Origin: Streptomyces bambusae
GTDB lineage: Bacteria; Actinomycetota; Actinomycetes; Streptomycetales; Streptomycetaceae
Reading direction: 5' to 3'
Length of the DNA: 64,000 nt
Assembly: GCF_020532645.1 (NCBI RefSeq)
Contig: NZ_JAJAUZ010000033.1
Location: 1 to 64,000 of the forward strand
Positions 8,509 to 16,931 of this stretch are shown here, piece by piece. Each line of letters begins with the position of its first letter. The stretch's first letter is position 1. Made by a program: the position numbers and the translations under genes. Under the pieces are notes generated by a model. That model had not been told where the DNA came from and made no database searches. It worked only from the letters and a program-made list of their open reading frames with translations.

Positions 8509-8550
8509 CGGGCAGCCACCTCCCCATCACCGCCGTCGATTCCCTCTTTA

Positions 8551-8567
8551 TCTGACGATCCGTCAGT
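8551..8567. promoter_or_regulatory. Operator copy 3, upstream of doxX-DUF35
   Basis: TCTGACGATCCGTCAGT, outer arms perfect. It is 43 bases upstream of the doxX start and about 150 bases upstream of the divergent monooxygenase gene, so it could serve either or both. Confidence 0.75.
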
Positions 8568-8715
8568 TCAGCGGATCCGCCGCGGCAGCGCAAGAGGCCG
8601 GGCGGAACGGCCGCGCGGAGCCCTCCGGGGCTCCCGCCGCCCCGTGATCGATTCGCAACCGGATCCCCTCTTGACCGAGACCCATCAACGCTGCGTGCCG
8701 ATACGCTCACCGTCC

Positions 8716-9945
8716 ATGGCCGACAGCACGGGACGTACGGAGGCGCCGGAGATCGCGGCGATCACGGAGCCCATGGGAACCCCCCACATCCGCGAAGCGG
8801 ACGCCTCCGCCGCACCTCCCGTGTACGTGATCGGCGCGGGCCCCGGCGGGCTCGCCGTCGCGGCAGCGCTGCGGGCGCGGGGCGTACGGGCCGTCGTCGT
8901 GGACAAGGCCGACGCCGTGGGCGCGTCCTGGCGGGGGCACTACGACCGGCTGCACCTGCACACCACCCGCCGCCTGTCCGGGCTGCCCGGCCTGCGGATC
9001 CCGCGCCGGTTCGGCCGCTGGGTCTCGCGCGACAACGTGGTGCGCTACCTGGAGAAGTACGCCGAGTACCACGAGCTGGAGCTGGTCACCGGGGTCGAGG
9101 TGCACCGGGTGGTACGGGCCGAGGGCACGGCGGCGGCCGACGGTGCGCGCTGGATCCTGGAGGGCGACGGCGGCCGGCTGCTCGCGGCCCGGGCGGTCGT
9201 GGTCGCGACCGGCTTCAACCACACCCCGCACCTGCCGGACTGGCCCGGCCGGGACACGTACGAGGGCGAGCTGCTGCACGCGAGCCGGTACCGGAACGCC
9301 GGGCCGTACGCGGGCAAGGACGTGCTCGTCGTCGGCGTCGGCAACACCGGGGCGGAGATCGCGGTGGACCTCGCGGAGGGCGGGGCGGAGCGGGTGCGAC
9401 TGGCCGTACGGACCGCGCCGCACATCGTGCGCCGGACGACCGCCGGGTGGGCGTCCCAGCGCACGGCGATCCTGGTGAGGAGGCTGCCGGTACGGGTCGT
9501 GGACCGGCTGGCGCGGGGCGTGGCGCGGATGTCCGTGCCGGACCTTTCGGCGTACGGGCTGCCCCGGCCGGCCGTCGGGCTGTACAGCCGGGTGAGGGAG
9601 GGCGCGATACCGGTGCAGGACCCGGGGCTGATCGCCGCCGTCCGGGGCGGCCGGGTCTCGCCGGTGGCCGCCGTGTCGTCCTTCGACGGTGCCTCGGTCG
9701 TGCTCGCGGACGGCACCCGGCTCTCGCCCGACGCGGTGATCGCCGCGACCGGCTACCGCCGGGGGCTGGAACCCCTCGTGGGCCACCTGGACGTGCTCGA
9801 CGGCCGCGGCCGTCCCCGGGCCGGCCGGCCCGCCACCCACACCCCCGGCCTCTACTTCACCGGCTACACCAACCCCATCAGCGGCAACCTCCGCGAACTG
9901 TCCCGCGACGCGGAGCGCATAGCCGAGGCGATATCCCGCCACTAG
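8716..9945 (+). CDS. FAD/NAD(P)H-dependent flavin monooxygenase (YUC/CzcO-like)
   Basis: A 409-residue two-dinucleotide-fold flavoprotein. The FAD motif is VIGAGPGGLAVAAALRARG (about residues 38-56), the NAD(P)H motif VVGVGNTGAEIAVDLAEGG (about 205-223), and the ATG-type motif VIAATGYRRGL lies near 343. The SWRGHYDRLHLHT segment is typical of group B flavoprotein monooxygenases. Substrate unknown; in this context an oxygenation of a ring or ketone is possible. ATG at 8716 is the first codon after the intergenic region; an alternative ATG at 8773 would remove a disordered N-terminus and is equally compatible with the fold. Confidence 0.85.
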   Translation: MADSTGRTEAPEIAAITEPMGTPHIREADASAAPPVYVIGAGPGGLAVAAALRARGVRAVVVDKADAVGASWRGHYDRLHLHTTRRLSGLPGLRIPRRFGRWVSRDNVVRYLEKYAEYHELELVTGVEVHRVVRAEGTAAADGARWILEGDGGRLLAARAVVVATGFNHTPHLPDWPGRDTYEGELLHASRYRNAGPYAGKDVLVVGVGNTGAEIAVDLAEGGAERVRLAVRTAPHIVRRTTAGWASQRTAILVRRLPVRVVDRLARGVARMSVPDLSAYGLPRPAVGLYSRVREGAIPVQDPGLIAAVRGGRVSPVAAVSSFDGASVVLADGTRLSPDAVIAATGYRRGLEPLVGHLDVLDGRGRPRAGRPATHTPGLYFTGYTNPISGNLRELSRDAERIAEAISRH

Positions 9946-10357
9946 CAGGGACCCCGCCCCGCGCCTCAAGCGCCGGCGGGGCTGCAAGCCCCGGGGGCTC
10001 CGCCCCCGCACCCCCGGTCCTCAAACGCCGGACGGGCTGGATTTTCCCCCGCCCGGCCCTCGGCTTCCCTTGAGCCCCGAAATCCAGCCCCGCCGGCATT
10101 TGAGGCGCGGGGTCCGGGGCGGAGCCCCGTGGGGATAGCAGGTTCGGGCGGGGGGCGTGGGGGGAACGCCGGAAAACGGCGGGGAATTCGGCCGGGTTTC
10201 GACCCGGGGCCGGGTCCCCGGCGGCGGCAGCAGACCAGCGGGGACCTACCTGACCTGCGGATATCCCACCGGCCCAAGCCACGCCGCCCCGTACAGGACG
10301 GGCCACCGCCGAATACACCTCCTTGCCCGCCCGAACCCCCCTCCCTAGGGTCCACGC
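9946..10357. repeat. Intergenic REP-like repeats, then a gene-free spacer
   Basis: From about 9952 to 10135 lie a direct copy and an inverted copy of the Streptomyces repeat (cgcctcaagcgccggcgggg / ccccgccggcatttgaggcg), able to form a long stem. From 10136 to 10357 I see no gene, only GC-rich spacer that must contain the promoter of the MetE-like gene. Confidence 0.65.
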
Positions 10358-11422
10358 ATGCGCATTCCCACCGAGCCGATCGGCAGCATCCCCCGCCCCG
10401 CCGCCCTTCAGCAGGCCCTCGCCCGCCACTCCCAAGGCACGGCCACCGAAGCCGAGTTGGCGCAACTCCAAGCGCAGGCCACCGCCGAAACCCTGGCCAC
10501 GCTCGAAAAACTCGGCTCCCCCGTCCTCGTGGACGGCGAGCAGTCGAAGCCCAGCTTCGCCACGTACCCGCTCGCCGGACTCACCGACCTCAGCCCCGAC
10601 GGCGCGGTCATCCCGTTCGCGGACGGGCACACCCGCCGGCTCCCGGCCCTCACCGCGGGCCCGTTCCGGTACGCCACCCGCGCCGAGGCCTACCTGACCG
10701 CCGCCCGCCGGCACACCACCCTCCCGGTCAAGCAGGCCGTCATCGCCCCGTCCGCCCTCAGCCTGCTCTACCCGGCCGCCGGCATCGACGGCTACCCCCG
10801 CGAGGCCTTCCTCGAAGACCTCAAGAACGAGGCCGAGGCCGACATCCGCGCCTGCCTGGACGCCGGCGCGCACTCCGTGCAGCTCGACTTCACCGAGGGC
10901 CGGCTCTCCCTGAAGCTCGACCCGAGCGGCAGCCTCCTCGGGGACTTCATCGCGCTGAACAACGCGGTCCTGGAGCGGTTCACACCCGCCGAGCGCGCCC
11001 GGATCGGCGTGCACACCTGCCCCGGCGGCGACCACGACTCCACCCACAGCGCCGACGTGGACTACGCGGCGCTGCTGCCGGAGCTATTCCGTCTCAAGGC
11101 CGGCAACTTCTACGTACAGCTGGCCAGCGAGCCCGACCCCGAGCGCGTCCTGGCCGTCATCGCCGACCACCTGCCGGCCGACGCCCGGGTCTTCGTCGGC
11201 GTGACCGACCCGATCGACCCGGTGGTGGAGACCCCCGAGCAGGTCCGCGACCGGGTGCTCGCCGCCGCCCGGCACATCCCGGTCGACCGGCTCGGCACCT
11301 GCGACGACTGCGGGTTCTCGCCGTTCGCGGACGACACGTCCACCTCGCGCGAGACGGCGTTCGCCAAGATCGAGGCCCGGGTCCGCGGCACCGCCCTCGC
11401 CGCGGAGGTCCTCGGCGCCTGA
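10358..11422 (+). CDS. MetE-like cobalamin-independent methionine synthase C-terminal domain protein
   Basis: A 354-residue single-barrel protein related to the C-terminal catalytic half of MetE (which is about 770 residues); the N-terminal half is absent. IPTEPIGSIPRP is the usual beginning of this family; VHTCPGGDHDS (His-x-Cys) and the later GTCDDCGFSP (Cys) supply the zinc ligands that activate the thiol substrate. Such stand-alone proteins can use methylcobamide proteins or other methyl donors. It ends before a perfect 13-bp hairpin. No operator of the island type is seen before it, so it may be unrelated to the catabolic genes around it. Confidence 0.88.
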   Translation: MRIPTEPIGSIPRPAALQQALARHSQGTATEAELAQLQAQATAETLATLEKLGSPVLVDGEQSKPSFATYPLAGLTDLSPDGAVIPFADGHTRRLPALTAGPFRYATRAEAYLTAARRHTTLPVKQAVIAPSALSLLYPAAGIDGYPREAFLEDLKNEAEADIRACLDAGAHSVQLDFTEGRLSLKLDPSGSLLGDFIALNNAVLERFTPAERARIGVHTCPGGDHDSTHSADVDYAALLPELFRLKAGNFYVQLASEPDPERVLAVIADHLPADARVFVGVTDPIDPVVETPEQVRDRVLAAARHIPVDRLGTCDDCGFSPFADDTSTSRETAFAKIEARVRGTALAAEVLGA

Positions 11423-11498
11423 CCGGAGCGCCCGACCGAGGCCCCCGACCGAGGCCCCCGAGGGAGGCCCCCGAGGGAGGTCCTCGAGGGAGGTCCTC
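11423..11498. repeat. Short imperfect tandem repeat downstream of the MetE-like gene
   Basis: About five imperfect units of 14-15 bases built on (g)gaggcccccga, drifting to gaggtcctcga, run directly into the terminator hairpin. They are GC-rich, non-coding and may simply reflect slippage. Confidence 0.6.
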
Positions 11499-11529
11499 GA
11501 GGGAACGGTGCCCGCCGCACCGTTCCCTC
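11499..11529 (+). terminator. Strong hairpin terminator of the MetE-like gene
   Basis: GAGGGAACGGTGC and its exact complement GCACCGTTCCCTC form a 13-bp perfect stem with a five-base loop (ccgcc). It separates the MetE-like gene from the two operators of the next gene. Confidence 0.8.
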
Positions 11530-11555
11530 ACAAAGGTCGTCCCGCCCGCCCTGTT

Positions 11556-11572
11556 CCTGACACGACGTCAGT
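11556..11572. promoter_or_regulatory. Operator copy 4 (distal member of a tandem pair)
   Basis: CCTGACACGACGTCAGT: outer arms CTGAC/GTCAG perfect with the usual five-base spacing; the inner positions differ from the consensus. Its centre is 24 bases from that of copy 5. Confidence 0.65.
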
Positions 11573-11579
11573 TCAGTAA

Positions 11580-11596
11580 TCTGACTATGCGTCAGT
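11580..11596. promoter_or_regulatory. Operator copy 5 (proximal member of a tandem pair)
   Basis: TCTGACTATGCGTCAGT: outer arms perfect. It ends 34 bases before the ATG of the NDP-forming acyl-CoA synthetase. Two sites in a row suggest cooperative or stronger repression of this gene. Confidence 0.7.
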
Positions 11597-11630
11597 TAAT
11601 TGGTGTCATCGAGCAGGAGCGGGCGGAACG

Positions 11631-13868
11631 ATGCTTGGATCTACGCACGGCACCCTCACCACCGACTTCCGCGCACGCGTCGAGGCCTGCGGCGAACAGC
11701 CGCGCCGGGCCGTCCACTCCACGGCCGATCCGTCGGCCGCCGCCGGGGAGGCCGACCTCGACGTCAGCGGCCGGCCGCTGCGCGCCGACGTACCCGACCT
11801 GGACCGCTTCTTCCGTCCCGGCTCGGTGGCCGTCGTCGGCGCCTCCGACGCGGACGGCAGACCCAACACCGGCATCACGCGGCGGCTCATCGAGTGGTCC
11901 GAACGCGTCGGCGCCCGCCTGCACCCCGTGCACCCGACCCGCGAGACCGTCTTCGGCCGGCCCTGCTTCCGGTCGGTGAAGGAACTGCCGGAGGAGGTGG
12001 ACCTCGCCGTCCTCCTCGTCGCCGACCCGGTCCCGGTGATCGAGGAACTCGCCGACACCAAGACCCGGTTCGCGGTGGCCTTCGCCGCCGGGTTCGCGGA
12101 GACCGGCGACGAGGGCGCCGCCGCCCAGGCCCGGCTGGCGGCCGCAGTGGCACGCTCCGGACTGCGGCTGCTCGGCCCGAACACCAACCTCAACGCCTTC
12201 GAGGAGTTCCGCGAGGACCTCGAAGGCCCCGCGATCGCCCTGATCACCCAGTCCGGGCACCAGGGCCGGCCCGTCTACGCCCTCCAGGAACTCGGCATCC
12301 GGCTGTCCCACTGGGCGCCCACCGGCAACGAGGCCGACCTCGAAACCGCCGACTTCCTCTCGTACTTCGCCGGCCGCCCCGAGGTCGGTGCCATCGCCTG
12401 CTACGTCGAGGGGCTCAAGGACGGCCGGTCCTTCCTGCTCGCCGCCGACCAGGCCGCGCGCAACAGCGTGCCCGTCGTCGCCGTCAAGGTCGGGCGCACC
12501 GAGACCGGGGCCCGTACGGCCGCCTCCCACACCGGCAAGCTGACCGGCGCGGACACGGTGGTGGACGCGGCGATGCGGCAGTTCGGGGTGATCCGGGTGG
12601 ACGGCCTCGACGAGCTCCAGGACACCGCCGCGCTGCTCGCCCGGGCCCGGCCGCCGCGGGCGGAGGGGGTCGTCGTGTACTCGATCTCCGGCGGCACCGG
12701 CGCGCACTTCTCGGACCTGGCCACCGAGGCGGGCCTGTCGCTGCCCACGCTGTCCGAGGCCAAGCAGCAGGAACTCCACCAGTGGATACCGGAGTACCTG
12801 AACGTCGCCAACCCGGTCGACAACGGCGGCCACCCGGTCGGCGACTGGCGCGGCCGGAAGATCATCGACGCGATCCTGGCCGATCCGTCGGTGGGCGTAC
12901 TGATCTGCCCCATCACCGGGCCGTTCCCGCCGATGAGCGACCGGCTGGCGCAGGACCTGGTGGACGCGGCGGAGGCCACGGACAAGCTGGTGTGCGTGGT
13001 GTGGGGGTCGCCGGTCGGCACTGAGGAGGCGTACCGGACCACCCTGCTCGGGTCCTCCCGGGTCGCGACGTTCCGCACGTTCGCGAACTGCATCACGGCG
13101 GTGCGGGCGTACGTCGACCACCACCGCTTCACCGCGCAGTACCGCTCCCCCTTCGACGACGCGCCGCGCACGCCGTCGCCCTCGTACCGCAAGGCGCAGG
13201 CGCTGATGCGGCCCGGGCAGCAGCTCAGCGAGCACGCGGCGAAGCAGCTGCTGCGGGCGTACGGGATCCGGGTGCCGCGGGAGCAGCTGGTGACGAGCGC
13301 GGCGGCGGCGGTACGGGCGGCCGGGCTGGTGGGCTACCCGGTGGTGATGAAGGCGTCCGGGCCGCAGCTGGGGCACAAGACGGAGCTGGGGCTGGTCAAG
13401 GTGGGGCTGACCTCCGCCAGCCAGATCCGCGACGCGTACCGCGAGCTCACGGACATCGCGCGGTACGAGGCGGTGCCACTGGACGGGATCCTCGTGTGCC
13501 AGATGGTGGAGCGGGGGGTGGAGATGGTGGTCGGGGTCACTCAGGACGCGCTGTTCGGGCCGACGGTGACGGTGGGGCTGGGCGGGGTGCTGGTCGAGGT
13601 TCTGAACGACACGGCGGTCCGGGTCCCGCCCTTCGGCGAGTCGGCGGCCCGCAGCATGCTGCGGGAGCTGCGCGGCCATGCGCTCCTGGAGGGCGTACGG
13701 GGGGCGCCGCCGGCCGATGTCGACGCGCTCGTCGAGGTCGTCCTGCGGATCCAGCGCATGGCCCTGGAACTGGACGGCACGCTCTCCGAACTCGACATCA
13801 ACCCCCTGATGGTCCTCCCCCGAGGCCAGGGCGCGGTGGCCCTGGACGCCCTGGCCATCTGCCGCTGA
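11631..13868 (+). CDS. Acetate--CoA ligase family protein (NDP-forming acyl-CoA synthetase, fused alpha-beta)
   Basis: A 745-residue protein in which the CoA-binding alpha part and the ATP-grasp beta part are fused. The CoA-binding Rossmann domain begins at FFRPGSVAVVGASDADGRPN (about residue 60); ligase-CoA domains follow with LITQSGHQG and the phosphohistidine-type segment AASHTGKLTG (about 298-307); the ATP-grasp domain occupies about 515-740 (VVMKASGPQLGHKTELGLVKVGL, LSELDINPLMV). Such enzymes activate or release carboxylic acids by acyl-phosphate. The start is the ATG at 11631 behind GGAGCGGGCGG. It is preceded by two tandem operators and would supply an acyl-CoA step of the catabolic pathway, though the substrate is unknown. 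Confidence 0.88.
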   Translation: MLGSTHGTLTTDFRARVEACGEQPRRAVHSTADPSAAAGEADLDVSGRPLRADVPDLDRFFRPGSVAVVGASDADGRPNTGITRRLIEWSERVGARLHPVHPTRETVFGRPCFRSVKELPEEVDLAVLLVADPVPVIEELADTKTRFAVAFAAGFAETGDEGAAAQARLAAAVARSGLRLLGPNTNLNAFEEFREDLEGPAIALITQSGHQGRPVYALQELGIRLSHWAPTGNEADLETADFLSYFAGRPEVGAIACYVEGLKDGRSFLLAADQAARNSVPVVAVKVGRTETGARTAASHTGKLTGADTVVDAAMRQFGVIRVDGLDELQDTAALLARARPPRAEGVVVYSISGGTGAHFSDLATEAGLSLPTLSEAKQQELHQWIPEYLNVANPVDNGGHPVGDWRGRKIIDAILADPSVGVLICPITGPFPPMSDRLAQDLVDAAEATDKLVCVVWGSPVGTEEAYRTTLLGSSRVATFRTFANCITAVRAYVDHHRFTAQYRSPFDDAPRTPSPSYRKAQALMRPGQQLSEHAAKQLLRAYGIRVPREQLVTSAAAAVRAAGLVGYPVVMKASGPQLGHKTELGLVKVGLTSASQIRDAYRELTDIARYEAVPLDGILVCQMVERGVEMVVGVTQDALFGPTVTVGLGGVLVEVLNDTAVRVPPFGESAARSMLRELRGHALLEGVRGAPPADVDALVEVVLRIQRMALELDGTLSELDINPLMVLPRGQGAVALDALAICR

Positions 13869-14323
13869 CCCCCTCCCGGCCCCCGCGCCCCGGCACCACC
13901 ACCCCGCCCCACGGGTCAATCCCAGCCCCCCGGCGGCAACCTCCCAGCCCCCGGGGCAACCCCCGCCCCCACCGGGCCACCCCCAGCCCCTCCGGGCCAC
14001 CCCCAGCCCCAGCCGGGCCCCCCAGCCCCTCCGGCGCTTGAGGAGCGGGTCCGGGCAGAGCCCGGAAACCGGCACCGCCACCCCCAGCCCCTCCGGCGCT
14101 TGAGGAGCGGGTCCGGGCAGCGCCCGGTGCCCGGCGCCGGCCGGGTTGCCTTGGGGCTCCGCCCCAAACCCCGCTCCTCAAGCGCCGGAGGGGCTGGAAC
14201 TCGCCCCCGCCCGGGGGCAACTGCCCCAAGGGGCAAGCTCCGGCCCCGACGGGCAAATCCAGCCCCGCCGGCGTTTGAGGCGCGGGGTCCGGGGCGGAGC
14301 CCCGCAGACGACAGGAAGTGACC
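13869..14323. repeat. Intergenic repeat cluster before the enoyl-CoA hydratase gene
   Basis: About 450 bases without a gene. It carries the low-complexity run cccagcccc/cggg at 13920-14030, then two direct copies of cagcccctccggcgcttg (14022 and 14085 regions) and inverted partners (ccgctcctcaagcgccgg), and finally a classic ccccgccggcgtttgaggcg copy at about 14262-14306. No operator of the island type is seen. Confidence 0.65.
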
Positions 14324-15118
14324 ATGCCCAGCAACGACACCCTTCTGCACGAGATCGACGGCAACATCTCCTGGATCACCCTCAACCGCCCGGACGCCAT
14401 GAACGCCCTCACCTGGCCCCAGCGCGACGACATCATCACGCTCCTCGCAGAGGCGACCGCCAGCCCCGACACCCGCGCAGTCGTCATCACCGCCACCGGC
14501 AAGGCCTTCTGCGCCGGCGCAGACCTCCGCAACCCCCCGCAGACAACGGACCGCATACCCGGCGACATCACCCGCCTCATCAAATCCGGCGCCCAGCGCC
14601 TCATCACCGCGGTGATGGACTGCGAAAAACCCGTCCTCGCCGCAGTCAACGGCACGGCCGCCGGCATCGGCGCCCACCTCGCCCTCGCCTGCGACCTCGT
14701 CCTCGCCGCGGAATCCGCCCGTTTCATCGAGGTGTTCGTCCGCCGCGGCCTCGTCCCCGACGGCGCCGGCGCGTACCTCCTGCCCCGCCTGATCGGCCCC
14801 CAGAAGGCCAAGGAACTGATGTTCTTCGGCGACGCGGTACCGGCCGCAACCGCCCAGACCCTCGGCCTGGTCAACAAGGTCGTACCCGACGCCGACCTGC
14901 CCGCCGAGGCCCGCGCCTGGGCCGAACGCCTCGCCCAGGGCCCGACCCGCGCCCTCGCCCTGACGAAGGCCCTGGTCAACGCCTCTCTGGACACCGACCG
15001 CAGCACCGCCCTGGCCGCCGAGGCCACCGCCCAGGAACTCAACATGTCCACCGCCGACGCCCAGGAGGGCATCACCGCCTTCACAGAACGCCGCCCCCCG
15101 AAATTCCACGGCCGCTGA
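14324..15118 (+). CDS. Enoyl-CoA hydratase/isomerase family protein
   Basis: A 264-residue crotonase-fold enzyme. The oxyanion-hole segments ITATGKAFCAGADLR (about 52-66) and AAVNGTAAGIGAHLALACDL (about 105-124) are present. In the region of the second catalytic acid the sequence is RRGLVPDGAGAYLLPRLIG, with Asp as the only acid, so the reaction may be isomerisation, hydration or C-C cleavage. ATG at 14324 follows AGGA at the right distance; the in-frame GTG two codons earlier is less likely. It stands inside the island but has no copy of the palindrome, and might be read from the gene at 11631 despite the 450-base repeat-filled gap. Confidence 0.9.
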   Translation: MPSNDTLLHEIDGNISWITLNRPDAMNALTWPQRDDIITLLAEATASPDTRAVVITATGKAFCAGADLRNPPQTTDRIPGDITRLIKSGAQRLITAVMDCEKPVLAAVNGTAAGIGAHLALACDLVLAAESARFIEVFVRRGLVPDGAGAYLLPRLIGPQKAKELMFFGDAVPAATAQTLGLVNKVVPDADLPAEARAWAERLAQGPTRALALTKALVNASLDTDRSTALAAEATAQELNMSTADAQEGITAFTERRPPKFHGR

Positions 15119-15126
15119 GCCCCGCC

Positions 15127-16050
15127 TCACCCCCGCCGCAGGACGAACAGCCCGCCCCCGTCCGGGTCTCCCGCCACGTAGTACACCTCCGGCTCCGCCC
15201 GCGTCCCGGCGACGGACAGCGCCTCGACGTCGGGACACCCGGCGATGTCGAGGTCGACCCCCTCCCGCCGGGGGAACTCCGCGCCGTTGCCGGACGCGGC
15301 GGACCGGTAGGTCCACGTACCGGCCCCTGAGCAGGACCGTTCCTCCAGCTCTACGCCCTGGTACCGGAGCCGGGTCGCGACCGCCCGCCCGTCCGGCCGG
15401 AGCTCGACGGCCGCGCCGCCGTACCCGCTCCACCGCCCGGCGTACGCGTCCCTGCCCAGCAGCGGCGGCTCGTACGGAGCGAGGAAGCCGAAGGTGCCCG
15501 GGCCGAGCACGCCCACCGTGAACAGCACCGCCGACGCCCCGGCCGCCCCCACCCCCACCCGCGCCCACCGCGTCCGCTCCGGCGTCCCACGCCGCCGGAA
15601 CCACTCGCCGACGAGCAGCGGCAGCGTCCCGCTGCCCGCGACCGCCGCCCAGCCGTACGCGTACGGCACGCCGCCGAGGCAGGCGAGCAACGCGGCCGGT
15701 ACGGCGGACAGCAGGAGCAGCGCGGCCGGCTCCCCGTACGCCCGGCGCAGCCCGGTCCGGTGGCGGGCGGCGCGGGCCAGAAGGGCGGCGGGTTTGGTGA
15801 GCAGCAGGGCGTGTACGACGCCCAGCACGGCAGGGGCCACCGGCAGGCAACAGCAGAACCCGATCCAGCCGAGCGCGAAGCCTGACACGTCATAGTCGTC
15901 GCGTGTGTCCGAGGTGATGATCCACGCGATGCCGGCCAGCAGGAACTGTGCGGCGGCCACCGCCTCGGCGCCGGGTGCGGCTGCCGGCCACCAGCCCTGC
16001 GCCCGGGCGGGTCTGCTGTCCTCGTCCGGCGTGGCCTCGGCAGTTCTCAC
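15127..16050 (-). CDS. Membrane protein with C-terminal extracytoplasmic domain, unknown function
   Basis: A 307-residue protein not recognised by me. Four or five membrane helices are visible: AAAQFLLAGIAWIITSD (about 31-47), GWIGFCCCLPVAPAVLGVVHALLL (about 60-83), AALLLLSAVPAALLACLGGV, and GVGAAGASAVLFTVGVLG; after them comes a soluble C-terminal part (about 195-307) with beta-strand character and two Cys (ERSCSG, IAGCPD), resembling the small lipocalin-like domains of Streptomyces membrane proteins. The start is a GTG at 16050 with GGGGG upstream. A perfect 14-base palindrome lies 19 bases before it. The gene is convergent with the hydratase gene. Confidence 0.75.
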   Translation of the reverse strand: MRTAEATPDEDSRPARAQGWWPAAAPGAEAVAAAQFLLAGIAWIITSDTRDDYDVSGFALGWIGFCCCLPVAPAVLGVVHALLLTKPAALLARAARHRTGLRRAYGEPAALLLLSAVPAALLACLGGVPYAYGWAAVAGSGTLPLLVGEWFRRRGTPERTRWARVGVGAAGASAVLFTVGVLGPGTFGFLAPYEPPLLGRDAYAGRWSGYGGAAVELRPDGRAVATRLRYQGVELEERSCSGAGTWTYRSAASGNGAEFPRREGVDLDIAGCPDVEALSVAGTRAEPEVYYVAGDPDGGGLFVLRRG

Positions 16051-16068
16051 TGAAATCCCCCGCAGTAT

Positions 16069-16082
16069 TTGAACACGTTCAA
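16069..16082. promoter_or_regulatory. Palindromic operator candidate TTGAACACGTTCAA
   Basis: Perfect inverted repeat TTGAAC-AC-GTTCAA, 19 bases upstream of the membrane-protein start. It differs from the island operator. The regulator is unknown. Confidence 0.55.
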
Positions 16083-16130
16083 TAGACGGAACCGTACACC
16101 CACCCTCCCCGGCCCGCCGACCCCTTCCCA

Positions 16131-16147
16131 TCTGACGATCCGTCAGC
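16131..16147. promoter_or_regulatory. Operator copy 6, upstream of the flavin reductase gene
   Basis: TCTGACGATCCGTCAGC, sharing its first 16 bases with copy 3. It ends only 16 bases before the reductase ATG and 81 bases upstream of the divergent membrane-protein start. Confidence 0.75.
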
Positions 16148-16163
16148 TTCAATCGGTGGTGTG

Positions 16164-16781
16164 ATGGGACACGCAGGGATGGCGGCCACCGTCGTCCGAT
16201 ACCTCAGGTCCGTCGGCTCGCCCACCTCCGCGGGGCCGGTCGAAGCGCTGCCGCGGCCGGAGCTGCGGGCCGTGGGCGAGGACGAGCGGGTGCCGGTCGG
16301 GCCGGCCGAGTTCCGGTCCGTGCTGGGGAACTTCGCGAGCGGGGTCACGGTCATCACCGCCCCCGGCGCCACCCCGGAGGAGGGCCCGGCCGGCTTCGCC
16401 TGCCAGTCCTTCGCCTCGCTGTCGCTCGCGCCGCCGCTGGTGACGTTCATGGTCGCCCGGACGTCGACCACCTGGCCGCGGATCGCCCGGGCCGGGGTCT
16501 TCTGTGTGAACATCCTCGGGGCGGAGCAGGGTGAGCTGTGCCGGGCGTTCGCGGTGAGCGGGGCCGACAAGTTCGCCGGGGTGTCGCACACCCCGTCCCC
16601 CGTCACCGGCTCCCCGCAGCTGACGGCCGTCCCCGCCTGGATCGACTGCCGGATCCATGCGGTCCACACCGGCGGGGACCACCTGATCGTCGTCGGCCGC
16701 GTCGAAGCGCTCGGCGCGCCGACCGAAGCCGCCCCGCTCCTCTACCACCGGGGCCACTTCGGCCGTTTCTCCCCCTCCTGA
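16164..16781 (+). CDS. Flavin reductase family protein (HsaB/monooxygenase reductase-like)
   Basis: A 205-residue FMN/FAD reductase of the split-barrel class that supplies reduced flavin to a two-component monooxygenase. After an N-terminal extension of about 45 residues, the domain begins EFRSVLGNFASGVTVITAPG, then GFACQSFASLSLAPPLVTFMVAR (substrate/flavin site) and VFCVNILGAEQGELCRAF; it ends LLYHRGHFGRF as in HsaB. No matching monooxygenase component is adjacent; the flavin monooxygenase at 8716 and the acyl-CoA dehydrogenase-like proteins are candidates. Starts at GTG 16161, ATG 16164 or ATG 16179 are all possible, none with a good Shine-Dalgarno; the operator lies just upstream. Confidence 0.85.
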   Translation: MGHAGMAATVVRYLRSVGSPTSAGPVEALPRPELRAVGEDERVPVGPAEFRSVLGNFASGVTVITAPGATPEEGPAGFACQSFASLSLAPPLVTFMVARTSTTWPRIARAGVFCVNILGAEQGELCRAFAVSGADKFAGVSHTPSPVTGSPQLTAVPAWIDCRIHAVHTGGDHLIVVGRVEALGAPTEAAPLLYHRGHFGRFSPS

Positions 16782-16931
16782 CCGCCCGCCGCACGGGGCA
16801 CAGGGCACGGCCGTAGCCGGCCCGCCGCCGAACGGGGTGGGGGAAACCCCGGCCCGGCGGGCAGCTGAGCCAGGAGGTCCCCGCCCCGATATCCGGACGA
16901 CAACGCCCCCCGCTCCGGCGAGACTCTTCCC

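Noticed and set aside
8056..8710. N-terminal extension of the DUF35 protein over doxX (359-codon frame)
   Set aside because: The upstream part is a shadow of doxX in another frame; the DUF35 gene starts with the GTG overlapping the doxX stop.
6348..14323. CRISPR array or transposon ends in the repeat-rich spacers
   Set aside because: The repeats are GC-rich stem-forming units without regular spacers, and there is no cas gene or transposase nearby.
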